Of a DNA stretch of 50,871 nucleotides, positions 1-7,939 are shown one piece after another (position 1 is the first letter of the stretch; each line of letters starts with the position of its first letter). Where the stretch lies: positions 1-50,871 of the forward strand of contig JADZDP010000246.1 in NCBI GenBank assembly GCA_020850995.1. The letters are read 5' to 3'. The notes below the pieces were generated by a model. That model did no database searches, was not told the DNA's origin, and saw only the letters and a list, made by a program, of their open reading frames with translations. Made by a program: the position numbers and the translations under genes. This stretch comes from Deltaproteobacteria bacterium. Lineage in GTDB: Bacteria > Myxococcota > UBA727 > VGSZ01.

Positions 1-42
1 CTTCAGCGCCTTGAACTTCTTCCGCACGGTCGCCTCGGCCAT
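1..42 (-). CDS. Partial transposase N-terminus (ISAzo13-like?)
   Basis: Only 14 codons are visible, reading MAEATVRKKFKALK from an ATG at 42. The pattern of a short acidic start followed by a basic F-x-x-L-K stretch resembles the beginning of ISAzo13-family (Rhodopirellula-type DDE) transposases, which usually continue into a PxLDER motif; that part lies off the window. The ATG overlaps the TGA that ends the truncated lipoprotein reading frame. Its position inside the inverted-repeat end is what one expects for a transposase start. The family call is an inference from very few residues. Confidence 0.4.
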   Translation of the reverse strand, partial: MAEATVRKKFKALK

Positions 43-97
43 CACGCCATTCGTAGATCACGATCGAGCCATCCTGTCGATCGCGGATGCGCCGCGT

Positions 98-127
98 CCG
101 ATCGACTTGTCCATTCGAGGGCCCTAA
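98..127 (-). repeat. Left terminal inverted repeat of the IS
   Basis: Read on the minus strand the sequence ends in GGACAAGTCGATCGG (98-112) and is preceded by GGGCCCTCGAAT. The copy at 50747-50776 has the same order with three substitutions. Both copies point outward from the window. The match is far longer than the roughly 15-mer matches expected by chance between two sites in 50 kb. Confidence 0.65.
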
Positions 128-512
128 GCGCCTCGTCGTCATCGAAGAGACCGCAGGTGTTCCAGGGGTTGTAGACGTCGTAGCGACAGGTACCCGAGTG
201 GGCCTCCTCGTCGCCGTCAAGCTCCACGAGCACGCGCTGGTAGCTCACCCAAGAGGGCAGGCCCAGCATGAGCTGCAGCTCCTGGTTGCCGGTGCCGATG
301 ACAAGCACGCGCCCGAGCAAGAAGTCGTCGATGACGTCGAGCGTCCCCCAGCGGTCCCAGGCGTCGGGCGTGGTCATGCCGCCGCCAAAGGGGTCGTTGT
401 AGGCCCACTCGTTCGGCCCGAAGCCCGGCGTCGGCGAAAAGCGGAAGGCTGGTTGCTCTGGCGAGGTGGCGTAGGAGTAGTCGATCTCGATCCACACGTC
501 GCCACTGCCGTG

Positions 513-794
513 CTCGCCCTCTCCTTCGCCCTCTCCTTCGCCTTCGCCTTCGCCCTCACCTTCGCCTTCGCCCTCGCCTTCACCCTCTCCTTCACCCTCG
601 CCTTCGCCTTCGCCCTCACCTTCGCCTTCGCCCTCACCCTCTCCTTCGCCCTCACCTTCGCCTTCGCCCTCACCTTCGCCTTCGCCCTCACCTTCGCCTT
701 CGCCCTCACCTTCGCCTTCGCCCTCACCTTCACCTTCGCCTTCGCCTTCGCCTTCGCCTTCGCCTTCGCCCTCACCTTCGCCTTCGCCCTCGCC
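513..794 (-). repeat. Hexanucleotide repeat encoding Gly-Glu
   Basis: About 282 bases of tandem six-base units (GGCGAG/GGCGAA on the coding strand) encode an uninterrupted Gly-Glu copolymer. GAG and GAA alternate irregularly, so the DNA is not a perfect microsatellite although the protein is perfect. Such a tract is prone to slippage, and unit number may vary between strains. Confidence 0.95.
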
Positions 795-1088
795 GGGAAA
801 GGGGCTGTCGCAGCCGTCGCAGCCGCCGACAGCGAGCATCGAGAGCGCGAGCAGGAAGCAAGAGCGCAGCATCGGGCGCATGAGCACACGCGCCGCACCT
901 GCGGGCAAGGGCGCGCGGCGTGCTCGGCGTCACCGTGGCGACGACGACAAGGGGATCAGCGTGTTTCGCAGACGGCGCGCACCACGAGCGCGGCGAGGAC
1001 GTGCAGAAGGGCGCGCATGAAGTGCTCGTGGCGCGTCGCGCGCGCTGCACGAACGCGGGCGCTGCACCGTGTGCCCGAGCCGCTGCGC

Positions 1089-2015
1089 TCAGCCGCTCAC
1101 CTCGATGAGCCAGGCCACCAAGGGCAGCGTCAGCACGCACGCGAGCGTGGTGAGCGCGGCCACGCCGGCAGCCATGTCGCGATCGCAGCCCTCGTCGATA
1201 GAGACGATGACGCTCACCATGGCCGACGGCATCGCGCACTGCAGTACCGCCACGCCGGTGACGACCGGCGGCAGGTGCATGAGGCGGGCGGCAACCAGCG
1301 CGAGCAGCGGCATGACGATGAGCTTCAGCGCGCCGAGCGCGGCGATGGGGGGGAGGCGCGCGCGCAGCGTCGTAGCGTCGAGGGCCAGGCCGAGCGAGAG
1401 GAACACCAGCACGCTCACGGTCACGCCGAGCCAGGTGACGAGGGTGTCGGTGAATGACGGCGCGGGCACGTTGACGAGCGAGAGCGCGAGGCCTGTCGCC
1501 ACACACACGGTCAAGGGCCGCACCAACGCGCGCAGCAAGCCCCCGAGCGAGTAGGGTCGTCGGCCGCCGTGGCGTGCGGCCAGCACCGCGCCCACGGTCC
1601 ACAGGCCCACGGTGGTGCAGAGCGTATCGATGGTGATGGCGGTGGAGGCGGCAGCGCCGTCGCTGCCGAAGAGCGCCAGCACCACGGGGTAGCCGAGGAA
1701 GCCCGTGTTGGCGAAGGTGGTGGTGAGCAGCGCGCTCCCTTGCGCCGTGCGCGGCAGGTGGAAGGCGCGCGCCGTCAGCCAGGCGAGCATGCAGATGACG
1801 ATGTGCGCGGCAGCCGCGGGGAGCACGGCCCACACGGCCGTGGGCTCGAAGCTCGTGCGCCACAGCGCCAGGAGCAAGAGCGCCGGCATGACGACGTCGA
1901 TGATGAGGCGGTTGACGAGGGCGTGGGCGCGCGCCGAGACGCGCGGTCGGAGCAGCACCCCCGCGGCGAGCACCGCGAACAGCTTGGCCAGCAGGGGGGC
2001 GAGCACCGTGATCAA
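1089..2015 (-). CDS. AEC-family permease (auxin efflux carrier-like)
   Basis: The product is about 308 residues, the usual size of bacterial AEC transporters, and consists almost entirely of hydrophobic helices. Typical features are an N-terminal helix pair followed by LVNRLIIDVVMPALLLLAL, a central TTTFANTGFLGYPV segment around the conserved Asn-Thr-Gly, and a C-terminal half that repeats the fold and ends LVAWLIEVSG. Members export small carboxylates or similar metabolites from the cytoplasm; the substrate cannot be told. I chose the TTG at 2015 because GAAGGG lies seven bases upstream and the protein then starts ITVLAPLLAKLF. An ATG at 2114 would add a Cys- and Arg-rich leader and overlap the TetR gene. 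The TetR gene lies 83 bases upstream on the same strand, so it may control this permease. Confidence 0.8.
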   Translation of the reverse strand: MITVLAPLLAKLFAVLAAGVLLRPRVSARAHALVNRLIIDVVMPALLLLALWRTSFEPTAVWAVLPAAAAHIVICMLAWLTARAFHLPRTAQGSALLTTTFANTGFLGYPVVLALFGSDGAAASTAITIDTLCTTVGLWTVGAVLAARHGGRRPYSLGGLLRALVRPLTVCVATGLALSLVNVPAPSFTDTLVTWLGVTVSVLVFLSLGLALDATTLRARLPPIAALGALKLIVMPLLALVAARLMHLPPVVTGVAVLQCAMPSAMVSVIVSIDEGCDRDMAAGVAALTTLACVLTLPLVAWLIEVSG

Positions 2016-2098
2016 CGCGCGTCCCTTCGGGCCTTCATGGCCCTGGCTGCAGGTAGCACACGAGGCTGCGAGCGCACCGGTGGAGCCGTGCACCAGCC

Positions 2099-2794
2099 TC
2101 AGCGGGCAGCGCAAGCGCCCCGCGCCAGCCGCACCATCGAGGCGGTGGCCGCTTCGAGCCCTGGCGCGCCGTGCTTGGCCAGGTGCGCGCCCACGGCTTC
2201 CACGCCGGCGATGAGCGCGATGACCGCGAGCTCATCGGGAGCGCGCGCGAGCTCGCCCTGCGCGCGCGCCTCTTGCAGCACCCGTCGCAGCAGCGCCGCG
2301 AAGTGGGCGCGCAGCTTCTCTTGTCGCGCCTCGAGGCGCGGGCCGGCGAGCCGCGCCTCGCTGAAGAGCGCGCGTGCGAGCCCGGGGTTCTCGGACACCA
2401 GCGACAGCAGCGCGGCCAGGCCTCGCTCGAGCTTCGCGCTCGGGCTCGCCGCCGCCGCCACCGCTTGCTCCACGCGCACCACGGCGAAGCGCCCGGCGGC
2501 ATCGTGCACAGCGGCCAACGCGTCCGCGAGGTCATCGAAGTGCTGGTAGAAGGTGCGGCGGCTGATGCCCGCGGCGCGCACCACGTCCTCCACGCTGGCG
2601 CCCGCGTAGCCGCGCGCGGCGAACACCGCGGAGGCCGCCGCCACCACGGCGCGCCGCGCCGCCTTGTTGCGCGCGCTCGCCGACTTCGACCGGTCGTACC
2701 TCCCGCGCTCCACCACGTGACGCTCCACCTCCCCGGCGCGGGCCGCGCCCCGCGCCGCGCCGCCGCCTGCCTCGTGCACCGCCGATCGTCGCAT
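2099..2794 (-). CDS. TetR/AcrR-family transcriptional regulator
   Basis: The ATG at 2794 gives 231 residues. Residues about 45-90 form the TetR helix-turn-helix, including VFAARGYAGASVEDVV and AAGISRRTFYQHFDD, where YxHF is the classic end of the recognition helix. The remaining helical C-terminus (GLAALLSLVSENPGLARALF onward) is the ligand and dimerisation domain and is not recognisable by ligand. The frame stays open further upstream to 3409, but that part runs through the oppositely oriented C39 gene and the operator, so it is rejected. The gene diverges from the C39-like lipoprotein gene, with a strong dyad (2824-2845) between them, and lies upstream of the AEC permease gene. Autoregulation and control of both flanking genes are the simplest inference. 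Confidence 0.88.
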   Translation of the reverse strand: MRRSAVHEAGGGAARGAARAGEVERHVVERGRYDRSKSASARNKAARRAVVAAASAVFAARGYAGASVEDVVRAAGISRRTFYQHFDDLADALAAVHDAAGRFAVVRVEQAVAAAASPSAKLERGLAALLSLVSENPGLARALFSEARLAGPRLEARQEKLRAHFAALLRRVLQEARAQGELARAPDELAVIALIAGVEAVGAHLAKHGAPGLEAATASMVRLARGACAAR

Positions 2795-2823
2795 GAGGGT
2801 ATTGAAACAATCCAGTACCCATG

Positions 2824-2845
2824 AAAGAAACACGGCTGTTTCTTT
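2824..2845. promoter_or_regulatory. Perfect inverted repeat, likely TetR operator
   Basis: The arms AAAGAAACA (2824-2832) and TGTTTCTTT (2837-2845) are exact reverse complements around the spacer CGGC. The site sits between two divergent start codons (2794 and 2861), and the 22-bp size fits a TetR dimer. A second smaller dyad, ATTGAAACAAT (2801-2811), shares the GAAACA core. The AT-rich character stands out sharply from the GC-rich surroundings. It is unlikely to be a terminator because it lies upstream of both genes. Confidence 0.75.
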
Positions 2846-2860
2846 GGCACAGGAGGTCCG

Positions 2861-4138
2861 ATGTCCCGCAGCACCACTCCCCGATCGTGGTCCCGTCTCT
2901 TGCTGGCGGCCGCGCTCATGCTCCCCGCATGCGCGCCCGCGCCCGGCGTCACCGAGGACCTGCCGCCGCTCGATGAAGGCCCCGCCGTGGGCGAGGAGTA
3001 CGCCGCCCCTGAGGTCGTCGCCGAGGCGGCGGATCGCTGCGGCGAGGACTGCGACATCCTGGCGGCGTCGGAGGTGGTGGAGGTCCCGCGGGCGGATCCC
3101 GAGACGCCCGAGGACGACGAGGAGGTCGAGCCCGACGCGAGCGCGCCCTCCCTCGGCGACGACGCGGACGATGCTGCGCTGAGGTCCAACGACAGCGACG
3201 CAGTGATGCTCGATGGTCCGGTCGCGGGCTCGACCATGGTCACCCGTCGCTACGCGGGCTTCCATCGTCACCCAAGCGACGCTTCGGCCCTGCTCGCGGT
3301 CGCACCCCACGGTGGCGTCGCCACCGACGGACGCCACCCGAACCCCAGCCCCAGGGGCCTGGTGCCGCCGGGCAAGCGCGTCACCTTGGTGCAGGCGGCG
3401 CCACAGCACGGCTACCTCAAGGTCCGCTTCGACGGCGTCACGGGATGGCTCAAGGCCGCCAAGCTCGCGTGGCGCGATCCCTCGCTGTCACGGGTGCGCT
3501 TCGCGTTGCAGCCGTCGGTGCGCAACGCGTTCTTCAAGCACCAGATCCTGCGCAGTCGGTGGAACAAGGATGGGCCCACGAGCTCGGGCAACTGCGCGCC
3601 GACCAGCCTGGCCATGGCAGCAAACATCCTCGGCAAGGAGCGCACCGGCCACAGCGTCGAGCAGAGCATCCACCGCGTACGCCACCTCTACGACGGCGGC
3701 CTGCACGAGGGCGAGGGTACCACCAGGGGCGAGATCTACGAGGCTGCCCGCGAGCTCGGCCTGCACGTACGGGGCCTCGGCACCGACCTGTCGCCCGCAG
3801 CGGCGCTCGAGCGCGTCAAGCGCCAGCTCGGCGCTGGCCGGCTCGTGATCTTGCAGGGGCAGCCGGGCCGACCGAACCACGGACCCACGACCTACGAGCG
3901 CGCGTTCACGCGGGCGTACCAGGCGGCCATCGCCGACGGCGCGTCGCTAGCGCACGGGTCGTACAACTACGACGGGCGGCACTCGATCCTCGTGCTCGGC
4001 CGAGATCGCGAGGGTCGCTACGTGGTGGGCGATCCCATCTCCGAGGTGGGCTTTGTCGCCCTCACGGGCGCCGAGCTGAAGGACTTCATGACCCGCTTCA
4101 CCGGACAGCGGGGCACGGGCAACGCCGTGTGGCGCTGA
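2861..4138 (+). CDS. Lipoprotein with SH3-like and C39-like peptidase domains
   Basis: This 425-residue lipoprotein has a strong AGGAGG ribosome site four bases before its ATG. The signal peptide ends in LMLPAC with Cys24 as the lipidation site. Residues about 25-130 are an acidic, Pro-rich spacer. Residues about 165-210 resemble a bacterial SH3 domain (KRVTLVQAAPQHGYLKVRF, then GWLKAAKL). The C-terminal half is C39-like: GNCAPTS carries the presumed nucleophile Cys245, GRHSILVLG the general base His374, and GDPISE the Asp391. These papain-fold proteins cleave peptides or act on the cell wall; an SH3 domain favours a wall or surface substrate. The gene diverges from the TetR gene across the dyad and is probably repressed by it. 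Confidence 0.82.
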   Translation: MSRSTTPRSWSRLLLAAALMLPACAPAPGVTEDLPPLDEGPAVGEEYAAPEVVAEAADRCGEDCDILAASEVVEVPRADPETPEDDEEVEPDASAPSLGDDADDAALRSNDSDAVMLDGPVAGSTMVTRRYAGFHRHPSDASALLAVAPHGGVATDGRHPNPSPRGLVPPGKRVTLVQAAPQHGYLKVRFDGVTGWLKAAKLAWRDPSLSRVRFALQPSVRNAFFKHQILRSRWNKDGPTSSGNCAPTSLAMAANILGKERTGHSVEQSIHRVRHLYDGGLHEGEGTTRGEIYEAARELGLHVRGLGTDLSPAAALERVKRQLGAGRLVILQGQPGRPNHGPTTYERAFTRAYQAAIADGASLAHGSYNYDGRHSILVLGRDREGRYVVGDPISEVGFVALTGAELKDFMTRFTGQRGTGNAVWR

Positions 4139-4175
4139 GCTCGTCGCGCACGCCCGTCGCGAGCCGCCTGGAGCG

Positions 4176-4547
4176 CTACTCGTCCTCGTGATCGTGGTCG
4201 TCGCCCTCGGGCGCGGTGAGTGGGAACAGGCAGTCGTGCACCGCGTGGTCGGCGGCGTCGGCAAGGTCGAAGTCGGTGAACGCGCCGCCCGCGTCTTGCT
4301 CGCACACGCCGGCCTCGGAGAAGCTCTCGCCGGCGGTGCCGTCGGTGGTGCAGGCGCAGTCGTAGATGTCGTTGTCGGCGTTGAAGGTGCAGGTGATGAC
4401 GTAGGCGTGGCCGCCGCAGCTCCCATCGGCGCACGTGAAGGTGGCCGTGCATTCGTCTTCGTCGCCACCGAAGGTGGCGTCGCTGATGGTGGGATTGGCG
4501 CACGCGGCGGCCAGGGCGAGCAGAGCGATGGGGGCGAAGAGGCGCAT
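4176..4547 (-). CDS. Small Cys-rich lipoprotein
   Basis: A 123-residue product begins at the ATG at 4547, with AGGGAG about seven bases upstream. The signal peptide MRLFAPIALLALAAAC gives a lipidated Cys16. The mature part contains eight further Cys residues, suggesting four disulfides, and ends in a His/Asp/Glu-rich tail (GDDHDHEDE) that could bind metal. The gene converges on the C39-like lipoprotein gene, with 37 bases between the two stops. I do not recognise a family. Confidence 0.75.
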   Translation of the reverse strand: MRLFAPIALLALAAACANPTISDATFGGDEDECTATFTCADGSCGGHAYVITCTFNADNDIYDCACTTDGTAGESFSEAGVCEQDAGGAFTDFDLADAADHAVHDCLFPLTAPEGDDHDHEDE

Positions 4548-4673
4548 GTGGTGACTCCCTGGTGGGCCTTCTAGCCCATTCCCCTCCGGGCACGGTGCGA
4601 CAACGGGTCGCAGGGCAGCCCGCACCTGGCCCGGACCGTGCTAGCGGATGCACTGTCGATCTGGGGGTCCACC

Positions 4674-5474
4674 GTGCGCCCTGTTGTCGTCGCTCTGTTC
4701 ATCGCCGCTGCCCTCGCGCTCGCGTGGCCCTCGAGGGCCGCTCCCGTCGCCGCCGAGGTGCCGCCGTGCCCGAGCGCTCAAGACGCGCCCGACGTCGCCA
4801 AGCTGGTGGAGCGCACGGAGGCGCTGCTCGAGGGGCGCACCAGCACTGCCGTCATGGTCATGACCATTCAGACGCCGCAGTGGAAGCGCACCCTCAAGCT
4901 GCAGACCTGGTCCAAGGGCGACGACTATGCGCTCATCCGCGTCATCGAGGGCGGGCCGCGCGAGACCGGCATGATGACGCTCAAGCGCGAGAAACAGCTG
5001 TGGAATTGGCTGCCGCGCGCCGCCCGCGTCATGAAGCTGCCCTCGGGCATGCTGGGCGACTCCTGGATGGGCAGCGACTTCACCAACGACGACCTGGTGC
5101 GCGGCAACTCTATGGCGAAGGACTTCGACGCCACCGTCACCGGCACCGTCCTTGTGCAGGGCAGGAAGGCGTGGGCCATCTCGCTGCGCCCGAAGCCCAG
5201 CGCGGCGGTGGTGTGGGGGCGCGTGGAGCTCGTGATCGATCGCGCGACCTGCCTGCCGCTCGAGCAGCGCTTTTTCGACGAGGAGGACAAGCTCGCGCGC
5301 CGCTTGGAGCTGTCGGACGTCAAGAAGGTGGGCTGGCGCGACTTCCCAGCGCGCATGACCATCCATCCGGCGGAGCCGGGGCGCAGCACCTCGATCTACT
5401 ACGAAGACATCGCCTTCGACGTCGACATCCCCGACGACACCTTCAGCTTGCACCGCCTGCAGCAGGGGCGGTGA
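4674..5474 (+). CDS. Outer membrane lipoprotein-sorting protein (LolA-like, PF17131-type)
   Basis: The GTG at 4674, preceded by GGGGG, gives 266 residues starting with a cleavable signal peptide that ends near PSRAA. The mature protein fits the LolA-like half-barrel family. Markers are KLVERTEALLEGRTSTAVM, the repeated short strands KRTLKLQTWSKGDDYALIRV, ETGMMTLKREKQLWNWLPRA, GDSWMGSDFTNDDLV, and a C-terminal DDTFSLHRLQQG. Known members carry a lipid-like ligand across the periplasm and often sit beside MMPL/RND or ABC systems. Here the stop is three bases before the first of two FtsX-type permease genes, so it heads an operon. The ligand is unknown. Confidence 0.82.
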   Translation: MRPVVVALFIAAALALAWPSRAAPVAAEVPPCPSAQDAPDVAKLVERTEALLEGRTSTAVMVMTIQTPQWKRTLKLQTWSKGDDYALIRVIEGGPRETGMMTLKREKQLWNWLPRAARVMKLPSGMLGDSWMGSDFTNDDLVRGNSMAKDFDATVTGTVLVQGRKAWAISLRPKPSAAVVWGRVELVIDRATCLPLEQRFFDEEDKLARRLELSDVKKVGWRDFPARMTIHPAEPGRSTSIYYEDIAFDVDIPDDTFSLHRLQQGR

Positions 5475-5477
5475 GCG

Positions 5478-6686
5478 ATGCTGGTGCAGCTCGCCTGGCG
5501 CAACCTCTGGCGCAATCGGCGGCGCACGCTCATCACGCTGGCGGCGCTGGTGCTCGGCGTCATGGGCATCGTGACCCTGCAGAGCTACCGCGAGAGCGCG
5601 TTCGCCCAGATGGTCGAGAGCATCACGACACAGCTCGTGGGCCACATCCAGGTGCACGGCCGTGGCTACCAGGAGGCGCCCGAGGTCGGCACCGTGGTCG
5701 CGGATCCCATCACCGTCGAGGCGACGGTGCGGGACGTGCTGCCGGGCGTGCGCTCGGAGCGGCGCGTGCTCGGCGCGGGACTGGTGGGCACACGCGACAC
5801 GGCCGCCGGCGCCATGGTGCTCGGCGTGCAGCAAGGCGGGCGCAGCTTCACCGTCACCAAGGGTCGCGGCCTCGACGATGCCGCCGCGGCGCCAGCGCCG
5901 GCGGTGCTCGGCGTCGACCTGGCGGCGCAGCTCGGCGTCGACGTGGGCGGCGAGGTGGTGCTGGTGGGGCAGGCGAGCGACGGCTCGGTGGCCAATGACC
6001 GCTACCTCGTGACGGGCCTCGCCGACGCCGGCACCTTCGAGCTCAACGCCACCGCAGTGTTCCTGCGGCTCGCCGACGCACAGTCCTTCTTCGGGCTGGG
6101 CGACGGCGTGCACCAAGTGGTGCTGCGCCTGCCCACCGACGACGAAGACGTGGCGACGCAGCTCGCTGCCACGCGCGCGGCGCTCGACCTCAAGGCCCTC
6201 GAGGCGCTGTCGTGGAACGAGATGTTGCCGGAGCTGCAGAGCACCATCCGTGTCAAACGCCAGGGGCAGCACTCCATCGACGTCATCGTGTTCCTCATCG
6301 TGGGGCTCGGTGTGCTGAACGCCATGACCATGGCCGTGTTCGAGCGTACGCGCGAGATCGGCGTTATGCTGGCGCTCGGCACGCGCCCGCGCCGCATGTT
6401 GGCGCTCATCGTCACCGAGGCGGTGCTGCAAGGGGTCCTCGGGCTTGCCATCGGCCTCGCGCTCGCGGCCGCGCTGCTGTACGGGGCGGGGAGCGTCAAC
6501 CTCGGGGACCTCGCCTCGGGCGACGTCATGGGCATCCGCTTCCCCTCGCACGTGACGCTACGGCTGCCCATGAGCGCGGTCGTGAGCGCCACGGTCACCA
6601 TCGTGGTCACCATGTTCGTGGGGGGCTTGTTGCCCGCGGTGCGCGCCGCGCGCCTGGTCCCCGTCGACGCCATGAGGGCGCGCTGA
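5478..6686 (+). CDS. FtsX/LolC-type ABC transporter permease 1
   Basis: The product has 402 residues with the layout of LolC/LolE/MacB permeases. An N-terminal membrane helix follows LAWRNLWRNRRRTLIT, then comes a periplasmic domain of about 230 residues, then three C-terminal helices (IDVIVFLIVGLGVLNAMTMA, the coupling segment FERTREIGVMLALG, and AVVSATVTIVVTMFVGGLLP). The RTREIGVxxALG segment contacts the ATPase in this family. Its N-terminus is nearly the same as that of the next gene, which indicates an old duplication. The stop overlaps the next start (TGATG at 6684-6688). Together with the LolA-like and LolD-like neighbours it should form a mechanotransmission-type ABC complex in the inner membrane. 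Confidence 0.88.
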   Translation: MLVQLAWRNLWRNRRRTLITLAALVLGVMGIVTLQSYRESAFAQMVESITTQLVGHIQVHGRGYQEAPEVGTVVADPITVEATVRDVLPGVRSERRVLGAGLVGTRDTAAGAMVLGVQQGGRSFTVTKGRGLDDAAAAPAPAVLGVDLAAQLGVDVGGEVVLVGQASDGSVANDRYLVTGLADAGTFELNATAVFLRLADAQSFFGLGDGVHQVVLRLPTDDEDVATQLAATRAALDLKALEALSWNEMLPELQSTIRVKRQGQHSIDVIVFLIVGLGVLNAMTMAVFERTREIGVMLALGTRPRRMLALIVTEAVLQGVLGLAIGLALAAALLYGAGSVNLGDLASGDVMGIRFPSHVTLRLPMSAVVSATVTIVVTMFVGGLLPAVRAARLVPVDAMRAR

Positions 6687-7918
6687 TGCTGGGTCTCCTC
6701 ACCATCGCCTGGCGCAACGTGTGGCGCAATCGCCGGCGCACGCTCATCAGCATGAGCGCCATCGGGCTCGGGCTCGCCTTGGTCATCATCTATAGCGGTC
6801 TGATCGCGCGCATGATGGGTGACGCCAAGGAGCAGCTCGACAACGCGGGGCTCGGGCACCTCGAGATTACGGCCAAGGGCTGGCGCGCCAATCGCTCGCC
6901 CAAGCTCGCCATCGACGACCTCGACGGCGTGGTGGCGAGCTTGCCCTTGCCGCCCAGCGCCGAGGTGAGCGCGCGCCTGCTCTCGCGGGGGCTCTTGTCG
7001 AGCGCGCGCGCCAACCAAGCGGTGGAGGTGCACGGCGTCGACTGGGGGCAAGAGCGCGCCGTGGCGCTGTACCTGCGCGAGGTGCGGCAAGGCGCGGTGC
7101 CCGCCGACGACGACGCGCAGGGCATCTTGGTGGGCGAGCAGCTCGCCGAGCGCATGCATTTGAAGGTCGGGCACAAGCTGCGCCTGATGGTGCAGCGCGC
7201 CGACGGCGAGATGGGCGCTGCGCTCTTTCGCGTGCGCGGCATCTTCCACGCGCTCTCCCCCAGCATCGGCCAGCGCCGCGTGCTGATCTCTCGCGCGGCC
7301 GCCGCCGAGCTCTTGGGCGCGGATCGGGGCGCGCATCAGATCGTGGTGCAGCTCGAGCGTGCCGCCGACGCCGCCCCCGTTGCCGCCACGGTCCGCGCCA
7401 AGCTCGGCGCCGAGCTCGAGGTGCTCACCTACGCGCAGATCTACCCGATCTTCGAGGCCATGGAGTCGCTGGTGAACGGCGCCATCGTGGTGGCCTCCGT
7501 GTTCGTCTACTTCCTCGTGGGGCTCGGCATCTTGAACACGATGTTGATGTCCGTGCTCGAGCGCACGCGCGAATTCGGCGTCATGCAGGCGCTGGGTACG
7601 CGCCCGGGCGGCGTGGTGCGCTTGATTATCGCCGAGTCGTTCTGGATCGCCACGCTCAGCGTCGTGCTCGGCCTGGCCATCGGCGTGGGCGTGAGCTGGG
7701 TGGGCTCACGCACCGCGCTGCTCGACTTCTCGCGGCAGATGGGCGAGGGCATCGAATTCAGCGGCGCGGTGCTGAGCGCCGTGTTCCACACCGAGCTGTC
7801 GGTGCGCGGCGTGCTGCTGCCGGCGCTCTACGTCTACGTCATGGCGCTGGTGGTGGCGCTCTATCCCGCGTGGCGCGTCTCGCGCCTGCGCCCAGTCGAT
7901 GCCTTGCGTGCTACCTGA
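6686..7918 (+). CDS. FtsX/LolE-type ABC transporter permease 2
   Basis: The ATG at 6686 shares its A with the stop of permease 1, so translation is coupled. The 410-residue product repeats the family layout: IAWRNVWRNRRRTLIS before the first helix, a periplasmic domain, and C-terminal helices with ILNTMLMSVLERTREFGVMQ. Permease 1 and 2 are paralogues, so the complex is probably a LolC-LolE-like heterodimer. The Leu-rich loop around RARLLSRGLLSSARANQAVE lies in the periplasmic domain. The ATPase gene starts 21 bases after the stop. Confidence 0.88.
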   Translation: MLGLLTIAWRNVWRNRRRTLISMSAIGLGLALVIIYSGLIARMMGDAKEQLDNAGLGHLEITAKGWRANRSPKLAIDDLDGVVASLPLPPSAEVSARLLSRGLLSSARANQAVEVHGVDWGQERAVALYLREVRQGAVPADDDAQGILVGEQLAERMHLKVGHKLRLMVQRADGEMGAALFRVRGIFHALSPSIGQRRVLISRAAAAELLGADRGAHQIVVQLERAADAAPVAATVRAKLGAELEVLTYAQIYPIFEAMESLVNGAIVVASVFVYFLVGLGILNTMLMSVLERTREFGVMQALGTRPGGVVRLIIAESFWIATLSVVLGLAIGVGVSWVGSRTALLDFSRQMGEGIEFSGAVLSAVFHTELSVRGVLLPALYVYVMALVVALYPAWRVSRLRPVDALRAT

Positions 7919-7939
7919 TGGTGCGGTGAAGGAGTCCCC

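Larger units (their letters stand above)
1..127 (-). mobile_element. Outer end of an insertion sequence, continuing past the left edge
   Basis: The first 127 bases look like the terminal part of an insertion sequence read on the minus strand. An imperfect 30-bp terminal sequence (98-127) recurs in opposite orientation at 50747-50776 with 27 of 30 matches. Inside it, 55 bases further on, a reading frame begins at 42 and runs off the window. The element interrupts the lipoprotein gene that enters from the right. The remainder of the element is outside the window, so family and length are inferred, not seen. Confidence 0.6.
42..881 (-). pseudogene. Gly-Glu-linker lipoprotein, 3' end cut off by the IS
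   Basis: The ATG at 881 starts a short basic n-region, a hydrophobic stretch and a lipobox ending MLAVGGC, so this is an exported lipoprotein. A PFP segment follows, then a pure Gly-Glu tract of about 94 residues (513-794). The tract leads to a folded-looking domain with aromatic and acidic residues and a Cys pair (GTCRYDVYNPWNTC). At about position 127 the frame enters the IS terminal repeat (the residues LEWTSRSD are encoded by IS bases) and it ends at a TGA at 44-42. The native C-terminus is therefore missing. I do not recognise the domain. The Gly-Glu tract is shared with three other lipoproteins in the window and is probably a surface spacer. An ATG at 908 would only lengthen the n-region. 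Confidence 0.7.

Noticed and set aside
513..794. The Gly-Glu DNA repeat as a possible CRISPR array
   Set aside because: Units are six bases without spacers and translate to an uninterrupted Gly-Glu tract in a lipoprotein frame.
956..1018. A 20-codon minus-strand frame beginning MRALLHVLAALVVR in the gap between the lipoprotein and the AEC gene
   Set aside because: It is hydrophobic and short, lacks a clear ribosome site and could arise by chance in GC-rich DNA.
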